Shown here piece after piece: positions 1 through 7,340 of a stretch of 64,000 bases of DNA. The translations under genes and the position numbers were made by a program. Each line of letters begins with the position of its first letter. The first letter of the stretch is position 1. This DNA is from Hirschia sp964342355 (lineage in GTDB: Bacteria; Pseudomonadota; Alphaproteobacteria; Caulobacterales; Hyphomonadaceae), in the NCBI GenBank assembly GCA_964342355.1, contig CAYFFG010000019.1, positions 1 through 64,000 on the forward strand, written 5' to 3'. The notes beneath the pieces were generated by a model, which saw only the letters and a program-made list of their open reading frames with translations, ran no database searches and was not told the DNA's origin.

Positions 1-165
1 GAAGAGATTACGCCATGCGCGCCGGTGTGGGATAAGTTTTGGGGGATGGCCGCTGAGACGGCGCTTTTGGACGTTTCCGACATGGATAAGTCGCGACGTG
101 GGTGTTGTTTTTTCCTGCCCATCGCATGGCTTCTGTGGGCGGTGGTGGCTGAGAGGATGTGCTAG
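1..165 (+). CDS. C-terminal end of an unidentified reading frame, cut by window start
   Basis: An open frame runs from base 1 to a TAG at 163-165 and would encode the last 54 residues of a protein. The end is hydrophobic (FFLPIAWLLWAVVAERMC). I recognise no family, and the cysteine- and tryptophan-rich tail is not convincing as a conserved protein end. It could be chance open sequence next to the repeat that follows. Only the absence of stops supports it. Confidence 0.2.
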   Translation, partial: EEITPCAPVWDKFWGMAAETALLDVSDMDKSRRGCCFFLPIAWLLWAVVAERMC

Positions 166-238
166 CTCAGGACCTTTAGTGGCGTGGCTCTGTCGGTTCG
201 CCATGCGATGGGCGCCATCACACTGGCATCGGTTGCGC

Positions 239-400
239 ATGGATCCCCAGATGCGCTTTGCTTATCGGGGATGACGATTGTGGGTGTGGTTGGCGTTTGT
301 CTTCAGCATCGTCATTCCCGACGCGCAGCGTCAGGGAATCCATGGTGCAGCGTCCACTTCCTATGATGTGGCCATCCCGCGCGGGGGAGACCAGGAGAAA
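239..400. repeat. Palindromic intergenic repeat element
   Basis: Two inverted repeats stand close together. One pairs ATCCCC (243-248) with GGGGAT (267-272). The other pairs ATTCCC-ACGC with GCGT-GGGAAT inside 314-340. A GC-rich segment with GCGCGGGGGAGACCAGG follows at 380-396. The wording (GGATCCCC...CGGGGATGACG, CGTCATTCCCG...GGGAATCCATGG) resembles dispersed palindromic elements common between alphaproteobacterial genes. Only one copy is visible here, so the repetitive nature is inferred from style and not from copy number. No gene is supported in 166-405. Confidence 0.4.
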
Positions 401-405
401 ACTGA

Positions 406-773
406 TTAATTGTCAAACCACTCAAGTAGTTTGGAATGCCCAATGAGTTTGTCGGGGAAATATTCTGCTTGAAGCGCCGCCGCCAGATCAGCGTGACCAA
501 TTTCTTCTGCGCGTTGCGCCAGCATGTCAGCAATTTCAGCGTTTGTCAGGTAGTTGCCTTAGACACAGCCAAAACATACTTCCCATTTATGGGTGATATA
601 TTTTTCTTTATCCAGGCCGTATTTCTCAACAAACGGATTTTGATCAATGCGACAAGCTGTTTGCTTGTCAGGGTATTTGTCTTTTCGACAATCTGGGTGA
701 TGTCCGGTCTGGGGGCTGCGTAAGCGCCTGAAGACCACATCAATATTGCGATGGCGACGATTACTTTTTTCAT
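406..773 (-). pseudogene. Decayed gene for a small secreted cysteine-containing protein
   Basis: A start at 773 has a strong ribosome site (GGGAGGA seven bases upstream) and a clear signal peptide (MKKVIVAIAILMWSSGAYAA). After VEK the frame turns into implausible sequence that stops at 546. One base earlier in phase, from about base 681, the sequence becomes protein-like (DKYPDKQTACRIDQNPFVEK, then KWEVCFGCV) until a TAA at 559-561. The same frame stays open beyond that stop (GNYLTNAEIADMLAQRAEE and onward) to a second TAA at 406-408. The simplest reading is one gene of about 122 codons broken by a one-base deletion in an A-run and by a nonsense mutation. If the frameshift is a sequencing error and TAA 559 is the real stop, a protein of about 71 residues would remain. 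The family is unknown. Confidence 0.6.
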
Positions 774-877
774 TATGCCGTCCTCCCGAAGGGGAGTTTC
801 TGTCAACTTTGTAACGAAGTAAACCAACTTCAAATCAAACATGAACGGCTGATGTATGGGCTATTTCACCGTGACGT

Positions 878-1528
878 TCAGGCCGCGTCGGCGGTCTCGC
901 TGGCAGGCGTGGCGACTAGCGTGTCTTCAATGTGCGCAAGGCCGGGGCTTTCGATGAGTTGTTGATATCCGCCAACATAGGCGCCGTTGATCCAGATCTG
1001 GGGTGTGGTGATGGTTGTTTTTTCGCCGACAATCGCTTTGGTGCGGATAATCATTTCATACATCGCGCCAGGGTTTTTGACGACATCATGGTAGGCGTAT
1101 TCAATGCCAGCTTTATCGAGGGCGTCTTTCGCTTTAGTGCAGTAGCCGCAATTGTCTTTGCCAAAGACATGCGTGCCTTCGATAGGGAAATGGCGCACAT
1201 GGTGGTTCATGACAGCTTCGGCCAGCATGCCGCGGTTTATGGCAACGCCTTGCGAGATGACCTTGCCGTTTAAAAGGATGGCAGGGGCATGATAAGCGCC
1301 CTTGGTCAGCGCCTGAAACATAGAGCTGAGCCAATCGCGGAACTCGACCTTAACGACGGCGTTCGACAGTTCGTTTTTGACAACATCATTGATGATATCT
1401 GTTGTCAGCGTGCACTCGCCACAGGTGATTTTGACTTTGAAAGGCCATTTGCTTCCCGCCCAGCGATAGACAAGGAGTTTAGCTGGTTTGCGGTCATATC
1501 GTTTGGGTAGTTTGACGGCTTTTCCCAT
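878..1528 (-). CDS. Two-domain thioredoxin-fold protein with C-terminal glutaredoxin
   Basis: The 216-residue protein has a C-terminal glutaredoxin domain (about residues 115-205) with active-site CGYC at 127-130 and the substrate-binding cis-proline loop TPQIWINGAYVGGYQQL. The N-terminal half (about 15-108) looks like a second thioredoxin fold with CGEC at 36-39 and a cis-Pro-like strand HAPAILLNGKVI. Glutaredoxins reduce disulfides or glutathione mixed disulfides in the cytosol. There is no signal peptide. The N-terminal part could be a reductant-accepting domain or a substrate-binding domain. It stands alone, with no operon partner. The glutaredoxin call is firm; the role of the first domain is inferred. 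Confidence 0.8.
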   Translation of the reverse strand: MGKAVKLPKRYDRKPAKLLVYRWAGSKWPFKVKITCGECTLTTDIINDVVKNELSNAVVKVEFRDWLSSMFQALTKGAYHAPAILLNGKVISQGVAINRGMLAEAVMNHHVRHFPIEGTHVFGKDNCGYCTKAKDALDKAGIEYAYHDVVKNPGAMYEMIIRTKAIVGEKTTITTPQIWINGAYVGGYQQLIESPGLAHIEDTLVATPASETADAA

Positions 1529-1731
1529 GACGCGGTCTTTCCTGAGGTCTGGTCGTTTTGTTTTGTCTTGTGGGAAAGTGTCGCTGAAGGTGAGATCAAA
1601 TGAAAATCAAACCCGCAGGCACAAGCGACACGTGTCTGTGAAAGCGCGTTGAAGCAAGCTGAACGGATGCTTTGAGCCTCTTGCCGTCATTTCTTGGCTT
1701 AGGTTAGGTTGAGTGCAACGCAAAAATTTGA

Positions 1732-1743
1732 GGGGGGGGGGGG
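1732..1743 (+). repeat. Homopolymer of twelve G immediately upstream of a start codon
   Basis: Twelve consecutive G residues end seven bases before the ATG at 1751. The tract occupies the ribosome-site position of the next gene. It would be coding (four glycines) if translation began at the TTG at 1709. Such tracts slip during replication and are also prone to sequencing error. Confidence 0.9.
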
Positions 1744-1750
1744 ACAAGTC

Positions 1751-2107
1751 ATGACAGTTTATACGGGCGGATGCCATTGCGGTGACATCGCTTTTCGCGC
1801 TGAGTTTGAAGACGACATCACTTCAGCGATTGAATGCAATTGTTCTCATTGTTCAATGAAGGGCTTCAAGCTGGCCTTCACGTCAAAGGACAGTTTCACC
1901 CTGACCAAGGGCGAGGATGCGTTCACCACCTATCATTTCAATAAAGGGGCGGTAGACCATAATTTCTGCAAGACATGTGGCGTTCAACCCTTTGGTTTTG
2001 GCAAAATGCCGAACGGGATGGAAGTGGCCGCCGTCAACCTGAACTGCGTGGATGCGCTCGATTTTTCGATGATCGACATCGAAGAAGTCGACGGCGCGAG
2101 CCTTTAG
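1751..2107 (+). CDS. GFA / CENP-V family protein (formaldehyde-activating-enzyme-like)
   Basis: The 118-residue protein carries the zinc-cysteine pattern of the glutathione-dependent formaldehyde-activating (GFA) family: GGCHCGDIAF near the start, CNCSHC about residue 30-35, and FCKTCG about 72-77. Members are small beta-fold zinc proteins. The founding enzyme joins formaldehyde to glutathione, but most paralogues have no tested activity. I chose the ATG at 1751 because family members begin just before the first GCHCG. A TTG at 1709 would add 14 residues encoded partly by the G12 tract. No glutathione-dependent formaldehyde dehydrogenase lies beside it, so the substrate is open. Confidence 0.8.
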   Translation: MTVYTGGCHCGDIAFRAEFEDDITSAIECNCSHCSMKGFKLAFTSKDSFTLTKGEDAFTTYHFNKGAVDHNFCKTCGVQPFGFGKMPNGMEVAAVNLNCVDALDFSMIDIEEVDGASL

Positions 2108-2110
2108 CGC

Positions 2111-2575
2111 TTACAGCCCAAGTTCGGTCAGGCCCGGGTGATCTTGCGGGCGTGGTCCCTGTGGCCAACGGAAAAGGCGCTCTTCCTCGCTGATTTTCAA
2201 GTCATTGATACTGGCGTGACGTTCTTCCATCAGGCCGTCTTGATCAAACTGCCAGTTTTCATTGCCGTAAGAGCGCCACCACTGGCCGGCGCCGTCCTGC
2301 CACTCATAAGCAAAGCGCACAGCGATGCGATTGTCAAAATAGGCCCAGACTTCCTTGATCAGGCGATAATCGTGCTCTTTTTCCCATTTGCGGGTGAGGA
2401 AGGCTTCTATCGCGTCGCGACCGGAAAAGATCTCGTCGCGATTGCGCCATTTGCTGTCTGGCGTATAGGCCAAAGCTGTTTTGGCGGGATTGCGATTGTT
2501 CCAGGCGTCTTCAGCGGCGCGCGCTTTTTGGGCGGCTGTGTCGGCGTTGAATGGGGGAAGTGGGGGGCGGCTCAT
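2111..2575 (-). CDS. DUF1348 / NTF2-like (SnoaL-fold) protein
   Basis: The 154-residue protein is compact, rich in tryptophan and charged residues, and of the NTF2-like cone fold: AEDAWNNRNPAKTALAYTPD, then WRNRDEIFSGRDAIEAFLTR, RFAYEWQDGAGQWWRSYGNE, and NDLKISEEERLFRW. This pattern and length match the DUF1348 group, which has no established reaction. It is convergent with the GFA gene, with ends three bases apart. It lies downstream of the MBL-fold gene but is separated from it by a terminator, so it is probably transcribed alone. Confidence 0.75.
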   Translation of the reverse strand: MSRPPLPPFNADTAAQKARAAEDAWNNRNPAKTALAYTPDSKWRNRDEIFSGRDAIEAFLTRKWEKEHDYRLIKEVWAYFDNRIAVRFAYEWQDGAGQWWRSYGNENWQFDQDGLMEERHASINDLKISEEERLFRWPQGPRPQDHPGLTELGL

Positions 2576-2604
2576 ATGTGCGCTTTCATCTTTTGAGGGC
2601 GTAA

Positions 2605-2633
2605 AAAGACCCGCCGGAAAAGGGCGGGTCTTT
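2605..2633 (-). terminator. Rho-independent terminator of the MBL-fold gene
   Basis: AAAGACCCGCC pairs with GGCGGGTCTTT around a short loop. Read on the minus strand the stem is followed by a T-run. It lies 28 bases after the stop at 2661. Confidence 0.85.
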
Positions 2634-2660
2634 GAAAATTTGCAAGTTTAATCTGGCGGA

Positions 2661-3560
2661 CTATTCAGTTTTGCCAGTGATGTCGCGGTAAAGCGTCCAG
2701 ACCATGCGTTCTGTGGTAATGAAGCCCCAGTTCCAGTGATCGTGATAGGCTTTCAACGGCGCTTTAGACTGGACCTTTTCAAGGTCATAACCCTTGTCGA
2801 CCAGTTTCTGGACCTCTGCTTTTGTCTCTTTCAGCATGGCGATAGAGTCGAGCAGGTCTTGTTTCTTTCCGAGCGGACCGTGGCCGGAGATGATGACTGT
2901 TTCATCGTCCGCCATGTCAGCCATGCGCTGCATGCCGGCGATAAAGCCATCTACTGTGCCGCCATTGTCAAGGTCGATGAACGGGAAGCGCTGGTGGAAT
3001 AAAAGGTCGCCGGAATGCATGATGTTGGCGCCTTCAAACACAACGAAGATGTCGCCGTCTGTGTGCGCATTGGGTGTGTGATAGAATTTGGCTGTCTGAC
3101 CATTCATGGTGACAGAACCGCCTTCGTTGACATTGACGGTGGGCAGCATGGAAGCAGGCAGTTCAGGCAGGCTTGAACCGGTCAGCGCTGACTTATTGCG
3201 AGCAAGTATGCCCGGACGCACATTAGGGTGCGCTATGACAACTGCGCCTTGTTCGACAAAGTATTGATTGCCGAGAATGTGGTCGCCGTGCAGGTGTGTG
3301 TTGAGCACCAGGTCAACATCATCACCATCTGAGAGTTTGTCGATTTCAGCATCGATCAGCGGAGCAAGGTCCGGCATCTGCGTGTCGATGATGAAAACGC
3401 CGTCTTCGCCAATGACAGCGCCGACATTACCTGCGCGGTCTGTTGAAAGCGCAAAAATACCGCCACCCAGATCGTCGGTGCGGACCGTGACGTCTTGAGC
3501 GGAAGCAGTTGAAAAAGCGGTGGTCGCTAAAAGCGCGACTGAAAGTGCTAGACTACGCAT
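2661..3560 (-). CDS. Secreted metallo-beta-lactamase-fold hydrolase
   Basis: The 299-residue protein starts at the ATG at 3560, chosen because GGAGGG lies eight bases upstream and a good signal peptide follows (cleavage after ...AFSTASA, about residue 21). The zinc-binding motif H-x-H-x-D-H is present as NTHLHGDH (residues about 88-94). A further metal histidine is likely in HTPNAHTDGD and another in ISGHGPLG near the C-terminus. It should be a periplasmic zinc hydrolase of the broad MBL superfamily. The pattern resembles quinoprotein-associated and SoxH-like hydrolases more than true beta-lactamases. The substrate is unknown. It is divergent from trpA. Confidence 0.8.
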   Translation of the reverse strand: MRSLALSVALLATTAFSTASAQDVTVRTDDLGGGIFALSTDRAGNVGAVIGEDGVFIIDTQMPDLAPLIDAEIDKLSDGDDVDLVLNTHLHGDHILGNQYFVEQGAVVIAHPNVRPGILARNKSALTGSSLPELPASMLPTVNVNEGGSVTMNGQTAKFYHTPNAHTDGDIFVVFEGANIMHSGDLLFHQRFPFIDLDNGGTVDGFIAGMQRMADMADDETVIISGHGPLGKKQDLLDSIAMLKETKAEVQKLVDKGYDLEKVQSKAPLKAYHDHWNWGFITTERMVWTLYRDITGKTE

Positions 3561-3747
3561 GTGAGTTTCCCTCCATTGCTGGTGAATATGATTTATGCGG
3601 ACGCGCAAGCGAAACAAAATCAGTTTTTTGTGACAAACACCGGACTTGAAATTCGCCTTTGGCGCACAATCCCTTGCGTTCGTGCGAATACGCGGTATGC
3701 GGAAGGGTAATTCTTGTGTTTATCCAGCCAGAAGCGATTTTGCCTCC

Positions 3748-4572
3748 ATGACTATTGCGCGCATCACCGCCCGTTTTGACCAGGCCAAAGCCGAAGACCG
3801 AGCTGCATTCGTGCCTTATATGATGTGCGGCGATCCTGACCTTGAAAATTCATATGCTTGTATGAAGGCGCTGGCTGAGAATGGCGCGGATGTGATTGAG
3901 CTTGGCGCGCCATTTACGGACCCAATGGCGGACGGTCCGGCCGTTCAGCGTGCGGGACAGCGTTCTCTCAAAGCGGGCACAACGCTTAAAGACGTTCTGG
4001 CGATGTCCAAGCGTTTCCGCGAGGAAGACGACAAGACAGCCATTATCGTCATGGGATACGCCAACCCGATGCACAAAATGGGATGGGCGGCATTTGCTGA
4101 TGCGGCGGCTGAAGCTGGCGTGGACGGTGTTATCTGTGTGGACCTTCCGCCTGAAGAAGACTTTGAGTTTCGCACGGCGCTGGCGAACAAAGACATTGCG
4201 CTGATCCGCTTTGCAACGCCGACAACCACCGATGAGCGCATGGCGAAGATCGCAGACGGCGCCAGCGGGTATATCTATTATGTTTCCGTTGCGGGTGTGA
4301 CCGGGGCAGGCACAGGGTCACTAGAAGAGATCGAAGCGGGTGTGAACCGGGCGCGCAAAGCATCCGGATTGCCTGTCGCAGTGGGCTTTGGCGTCAAGAC
4401 GCCGGAGCAGGCCGCCGCGTTCTCTCGCATTGCTGACGGGGTCGTGGTAGGCTCCGCCATAGTCGAACACGCACGCGAAGCATCAGAAGCGGATGATCCG
4501 GCCTCTGCGGCTAAGCGTATGTCAGCTCTTGTGAAATCCTTGTCACAGGCTATTGCTGAGAGCAGGACTTAA
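3748..4572 (+). CDS. trpA: Tryptophan synthase alpha subunit
   Basis: TrpA cleaves indole-3-glycerol phosphate to indole and glyceraldehyde 3-phosphate and passes indole to TrpB. The 274-residue protein shows the catalytic glutamate and aspartate segment IELGAPFTDPMADGPAVQ, the IRFATPTT strand, and the phosphate-binding stretches YYVSVAGVTGAG and GFGVKTPEQA. The ATG at 3748 opens the conserved MTIARITARF sequence; an in-frame extension upstream to 3646 is not protein-like. It leads the trpA-accD-folC series, an order common in alphaproteobacteria, but trpF and trpB, usually just upstream, are absent here. Confidence 0.95.
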   Translation: MTIARITARFDQAKAEDRAAFVPYMMCGDPDLENSYACMKALAENGADVIELGAPFTDPMADGPAVQRAGQRSLKAGTTLKDVLAMSKRFREEDDKTAIIVMGYANPMHKMGWAAFADAAAEAGVDGVICVDLPPEEDFEFRTALANKDIALIRFATPTTTDERMAKIADGASGYIYYVSVAGVTGAGTGSLEEIEAGVNRARKASGLPVAVGFGVKTPEQAAAFSRIADGVVVGSAIVEHAREASEADDPASAAKRMSALVKSLSQAIAESRT

Positions 4573-4586
4573 AACGGAGTAACGCC

Positions 4587-5540
4587 TTGAACTGGCTCAC
4601 TAATCTTCCGCCCGGACTGAAAAACGTTTTCGGTAAGAAAGAAGCGCCGGAAAACCTTTGGATCAAATGTCCAAAGTCAGGCGATCTTGTTTACAAGGAA
4701 GACCTTGAAGCGTCCATGTTTGTCACGCCAGCTGGCGCACACATGCGCATCGGTCCGACCGAGCGCTTTGATTACACGTTTGATGGCGGCGAATACACCG
4801 AGCTGGACATGCCGAGCGTGCCGCGCGACCCGCTGAAATTCAAAGACGACAAGAAATATGTAGATCGCCTCAAGTCGGCGCGCATCAAGACCGGTCGCGA
4901 TGACTGTATGGCGGCGGCGCATGGGACCATTGGCGGCAAGCCAGCTGTGGTCCTGGTTCAGGATTTTGCCTTCATGGGCGGATCGCTCGGCATGGCGGCG
5001 GGTGAGGGCTTCATCCGCGCCGCTGAAGAAGCGCTGGAACGCAAAGCCGCACTGATCATTTACACGTCCTCAGGTGGCGCGCGTATGCAGGAAGGCGCGC
5101 TGTCGTTGATGCAGATGCCGCGCACAACGGTGGCAATTTCTGAAATCAAGGATGCTGGCCTGCCTTATATCGTGGTTTTGTGTGACCCGACATCAGGTGG
5201 TGTGGCGGCGTCTTATGCGATGCTGGGCGACATTCACATTGGCGAACCGGAGGCCATGATCGCATTTGCCGGTCCGCGTGTGATCGAACAGACCATCCGT
5301 GAAAAACTTCCAGAAGGTTTCCAGCGGTCTGAATTCCTGCGCGAGCGGGGCATGGTCGACATGGTGCTCGACCGTCGCGAAATCCCCGAGCGCCTCGGTG
5401 CCATCCTCTCCATGTTGATGGACGACACGCATGGTGAATCGTCTAGGAAAAAATCACGCGCCAAGCCAAAAGCTAAATTAGCAAATGGGGCCGATAAAGA
5501 AGCGGAAGCAGAGACTTCGGAACCAGACACAAAGGCGTAA
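4587..5540 (+). CDS. accD: Acetyl-CoA carboxylase carboxyltransferase beta subunit
   Basis: AccD forms, with AccA, the carboxyltransferase that moves the carboxyl group from carboxybiotin to acetyl-CoA in fatty-acid synthesis. The 317-residue protein has the crotonase-like core (GGSLGMAAGEGFIRAAE, SSGGARMQEGALSLMQM, TSGGVAASYAMLGDIHIGEP). The N-terminal zinc finger has lost three of four cysteines: C28 remains, but the other positions are S31, T47 and G50. Rhizobial AccD, as I recall it, shows the same loss, so this looks like a lineage trait and not decay. The last 35 residues are a charged, low-complexity tail. It starts 14 bases after trpA and is probably cotranscribed. Confidence 0.95.
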   Translation: MNWLTNLPPGLKNVFGKKEAPENLWIKCPKSGDLVYKEDLEASMFVTPAGAHMRIGPTERFDYTFDGGEYTELDMPSVPRDPLKFKDDKKYVDRLKSARIKTGRDDCMAAAHGTIGGKPAVVLVQDFAFMGGSLGMAAGEGFIRAAEEALERKAALIIYTSSGGARMQEGALSLMQMPRTTVAISEIKDAGLPYIVVLCDPTSGGVAASYAMLGDIHIGEPEAMIAFAGPRVIEQTIREKLPEGFQRSEFLRERGMVDMVLDRREIPERLGAILSMLMDDTHGESSRKKSRAKPKAKLANGADKEAEAETSEPDTKA

Positions 5541-5548
5541 AGGCGCAC

Positions 5549-6877
5549 ATGACCGAGCCCGAAGGCGGCAAGAATCCAGTCGATATGGCGCTGGAAGCGT
5601 TTGTCGATCCGCGTGGCCGGACAGACATCCGCTTTGGATTGGATCGGATCAAGGACGCCATGCGTCAGCTGGGCGATCCGCAGGATAAAATACCGCCCGC
5701 TATTCACATTGCCGGCACAAATGGAAAAGGCTCCACAGCCGCTTTCATTCGTTCAATAGCAGAAGCAAGCGGCCTGTCGGCGCATGTCTTCACCTCTCCA
5801 CACCTGATTCGGGTCAACGAGCGCATTCGCGTTGCGGGGCGGCTGGTTGAGGATGAAGAACTTATTTATGCGCTGGAGCGTGTCGCAGATACAGGCGTGG
5901 ATCTTACTTATTTTGAAGCGCTGACCGCCGCTGCTTTTCTTATCTATTCCCAAATTAAAGCTGATATCTCCATCATTGAAGTTGGCGCAGGCGGTGAGCT
6001 GGACTCCACCAATATTATGCGTTCGCCAGTAGCCTGTGTGATCACGTCGATCGCTCGCGACCATGAACAGATGTTTGGCGTGCGCGGCGTGGGACCGATT
6101 GCAAAAGTCAAAGCGGGGATCATGCGCAAACATGTGCCTGTGATCATCGGGCCTCAGGATAGTCCTGAAGCTGAAGACGTTCTCTTCAAACAGTCATATG
6201 AGATTGGCGCCGACGCCTGGCTTTATGGACGGGACTATAAGGCGCGATGGAATGATTTTGCTTTTGAATATGTCGATGGCGAGGGGCGTATTCGTTCGCC
6301 CTGGCTCGGTCTGGTCGGCAAGCATCAGTTGGCGAATGCCGCAACGGCCTGTGCGGCGCTGAGGTCTTTCATGCCGCAATTGCCACGCGGGTCGATTGCG
6401 GCAGGGCTGCGCGAAGCGGTTTGGCCAGCGCGACTGCAACGATTGAAGGATGGCCCGGTCACAAAACAGCTGAAGGCGGCAGTGGTCGTGGATGGCGCAC
6501 ACAATCCGCAGGCAGCCGCCAAACTGGCGTTAGAGTTGGATCATGTCACCCAGGAACATGGCGAAAAACCTGCGGTCCTGATGGCGATGCAGGCTAACAA
6601 AGACGCTGAACTGATCATGGCGGAGATAGCGCCCAAAGCCGGTTTGATTGTCACCACGGCCTTGCCGTCATCCGGCGGTCAGGAAGGCGGCGTTGGCGCT
6701 GATCCGAAAATGTTGGCGGATATTGCGCGGGCGCAAGGCGCTGAGGCCATTGATACAGCTTTGGTGGATGAGGCGTTATCTGTGCTGTCCAAACGACCGC
6801 TTAAGCATGTTTATGTCTGCGGATCGCTTTATCTGGCGGGCAATATATTGGTCCGAAACGAAGAACAGGTCGCCTGA
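5549..6877 (+). CDS. folC: Bifunctional dihydrofolate / folylpolyglutamate synthase
   Basis: FolC adds glutamate to dihydropteroate and extends the polyglutamate tail of folates, using ATP, in the cytosol. The 442-residue protein has the P-loop GTNGKGST (56-63), the Mur-ligase-like core with GGELDSTNI and ITSIARDHEQMFG, and the C-terminal ligase domain containing VDGAHNPQAA. Length is normal for the family. It follows accD by eight bases. An inverted repeat (ACAGGTCGC, 6865-6873, with GCGACCTGT, 6886-6894) spans its stop and may end transcription, although no T-run follows. Confidence 0.95.
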   Translation: MTEPEGGKNPVDMALEAFVDPRGRTDIRFGLDRIKDAMRQLGDPQDKIPPAIHIAGTNGKGSTAAFIRSIAEASGLSAHVFTSPHLIRVNERIRVAGRLVEDEELIYALERVADTGVDLTYFEALTAAAFLIYSQIKADISIIEVGAGGELDSTNIMRSPVACVITSIARDHEQMFGVRGVGPIAKVKAGIMRKHVPVIIGPQDSPEAEDVLFKQSYEIGADAWLYGRDYKARWNDFAFEYVDGEGRIRSPWLGLVGKHQLANAATACAALRSFMPQLPRGSIAAGLREAVWPARLQRLKDGPVTKQLKAAVVVDGAHNPQAAAKLALELDHVTQEHGEKPAVLMAMQANKDAELIMAEIAPKAGLIVTTALPSSGGQEGGVGADPKMLADIARAQGAEAIDTALVDEALSVLSKRPLKHVYVCGSLYLAGNILVRNEEQVA

Positions 6878-6913
6878 GCTAACAAGCGACCTGTCCAAAT
6901 TCTGTATGCATGA

Positions 6914-6931
6914 AAAGCGCTTATGCGCTTT
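6914..6931 (-). terminator. Possible terminator overlapping the trxA stop
   Basis: AAAGCGC and GCGCTTT pair around TTAT. On the minus strand the stem ends in CTTTT. It overlaps the last codons of trxA, which is compact but not rare. Confidence 0.4.
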
Positions 6932-7241
6932 CAGCAATCCATTCTTCAATACGGGACTTTGACATCGCGCCAAGGTGAGTGGCGGCGACTTTGCCTTCTT
7001 TGAAGATCATCAGCGTAGGCATGCCGCGTACGCCGAAACGACCAGAAGTCATTGGGTTTTCGTCTACATTCACTTTGACGATTTTGACGCTGTCTTTTTT
7101 CTCTTCAGCCAGCGCGTCCAGGTGAGGGCTCATCTGCTTACATGGGCCACACCATTCCGCCCAGAAGTCAACGACTACAGTGCCGTCAGCCTGTAGGACG
7201 TCTTCGTCGAATTTGTCGTCTGTTGTGTCTACAACGCTCAT
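6921..7241 (-). CDS. trxA: Thioredoxin
   Basis: The 106-residue protein is a classical thioredoxin with active site WCGPC (cysteines 31 and 34), the buried aspartate in VVDFWAEW, and the cis-proline loop GMPTLMIFKEG. It is the cytosolic disulfide reductant used by ribonucleotide reductase and many oxidoreductases. It lies about 100 bases downstream of addA on the same strand, the usual place in this lineage, and may be expressed both from the long operon and from its own promoter. Confidence 0.95.
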   Translation of the reverse strand: MSVVDTTDDKFDEDVLQADGTVVVDFWAEWCGPCKQMSPHLDALAEEKKDSVKIVKVNVDENPMTSGRFGVRGMPTLMIFKEGKVAATHLGAMSKSRIEEWIAESA

Positions 7242-7340
7242 GCGTCCATCTCCTGATGTGTTTAACTGCTTGAACCCTACATAGTGCGCACCGACTGTGA
7301 GCGGAAGTTCTGAAAAACTGCAATGCGAGTTTATACTTCC

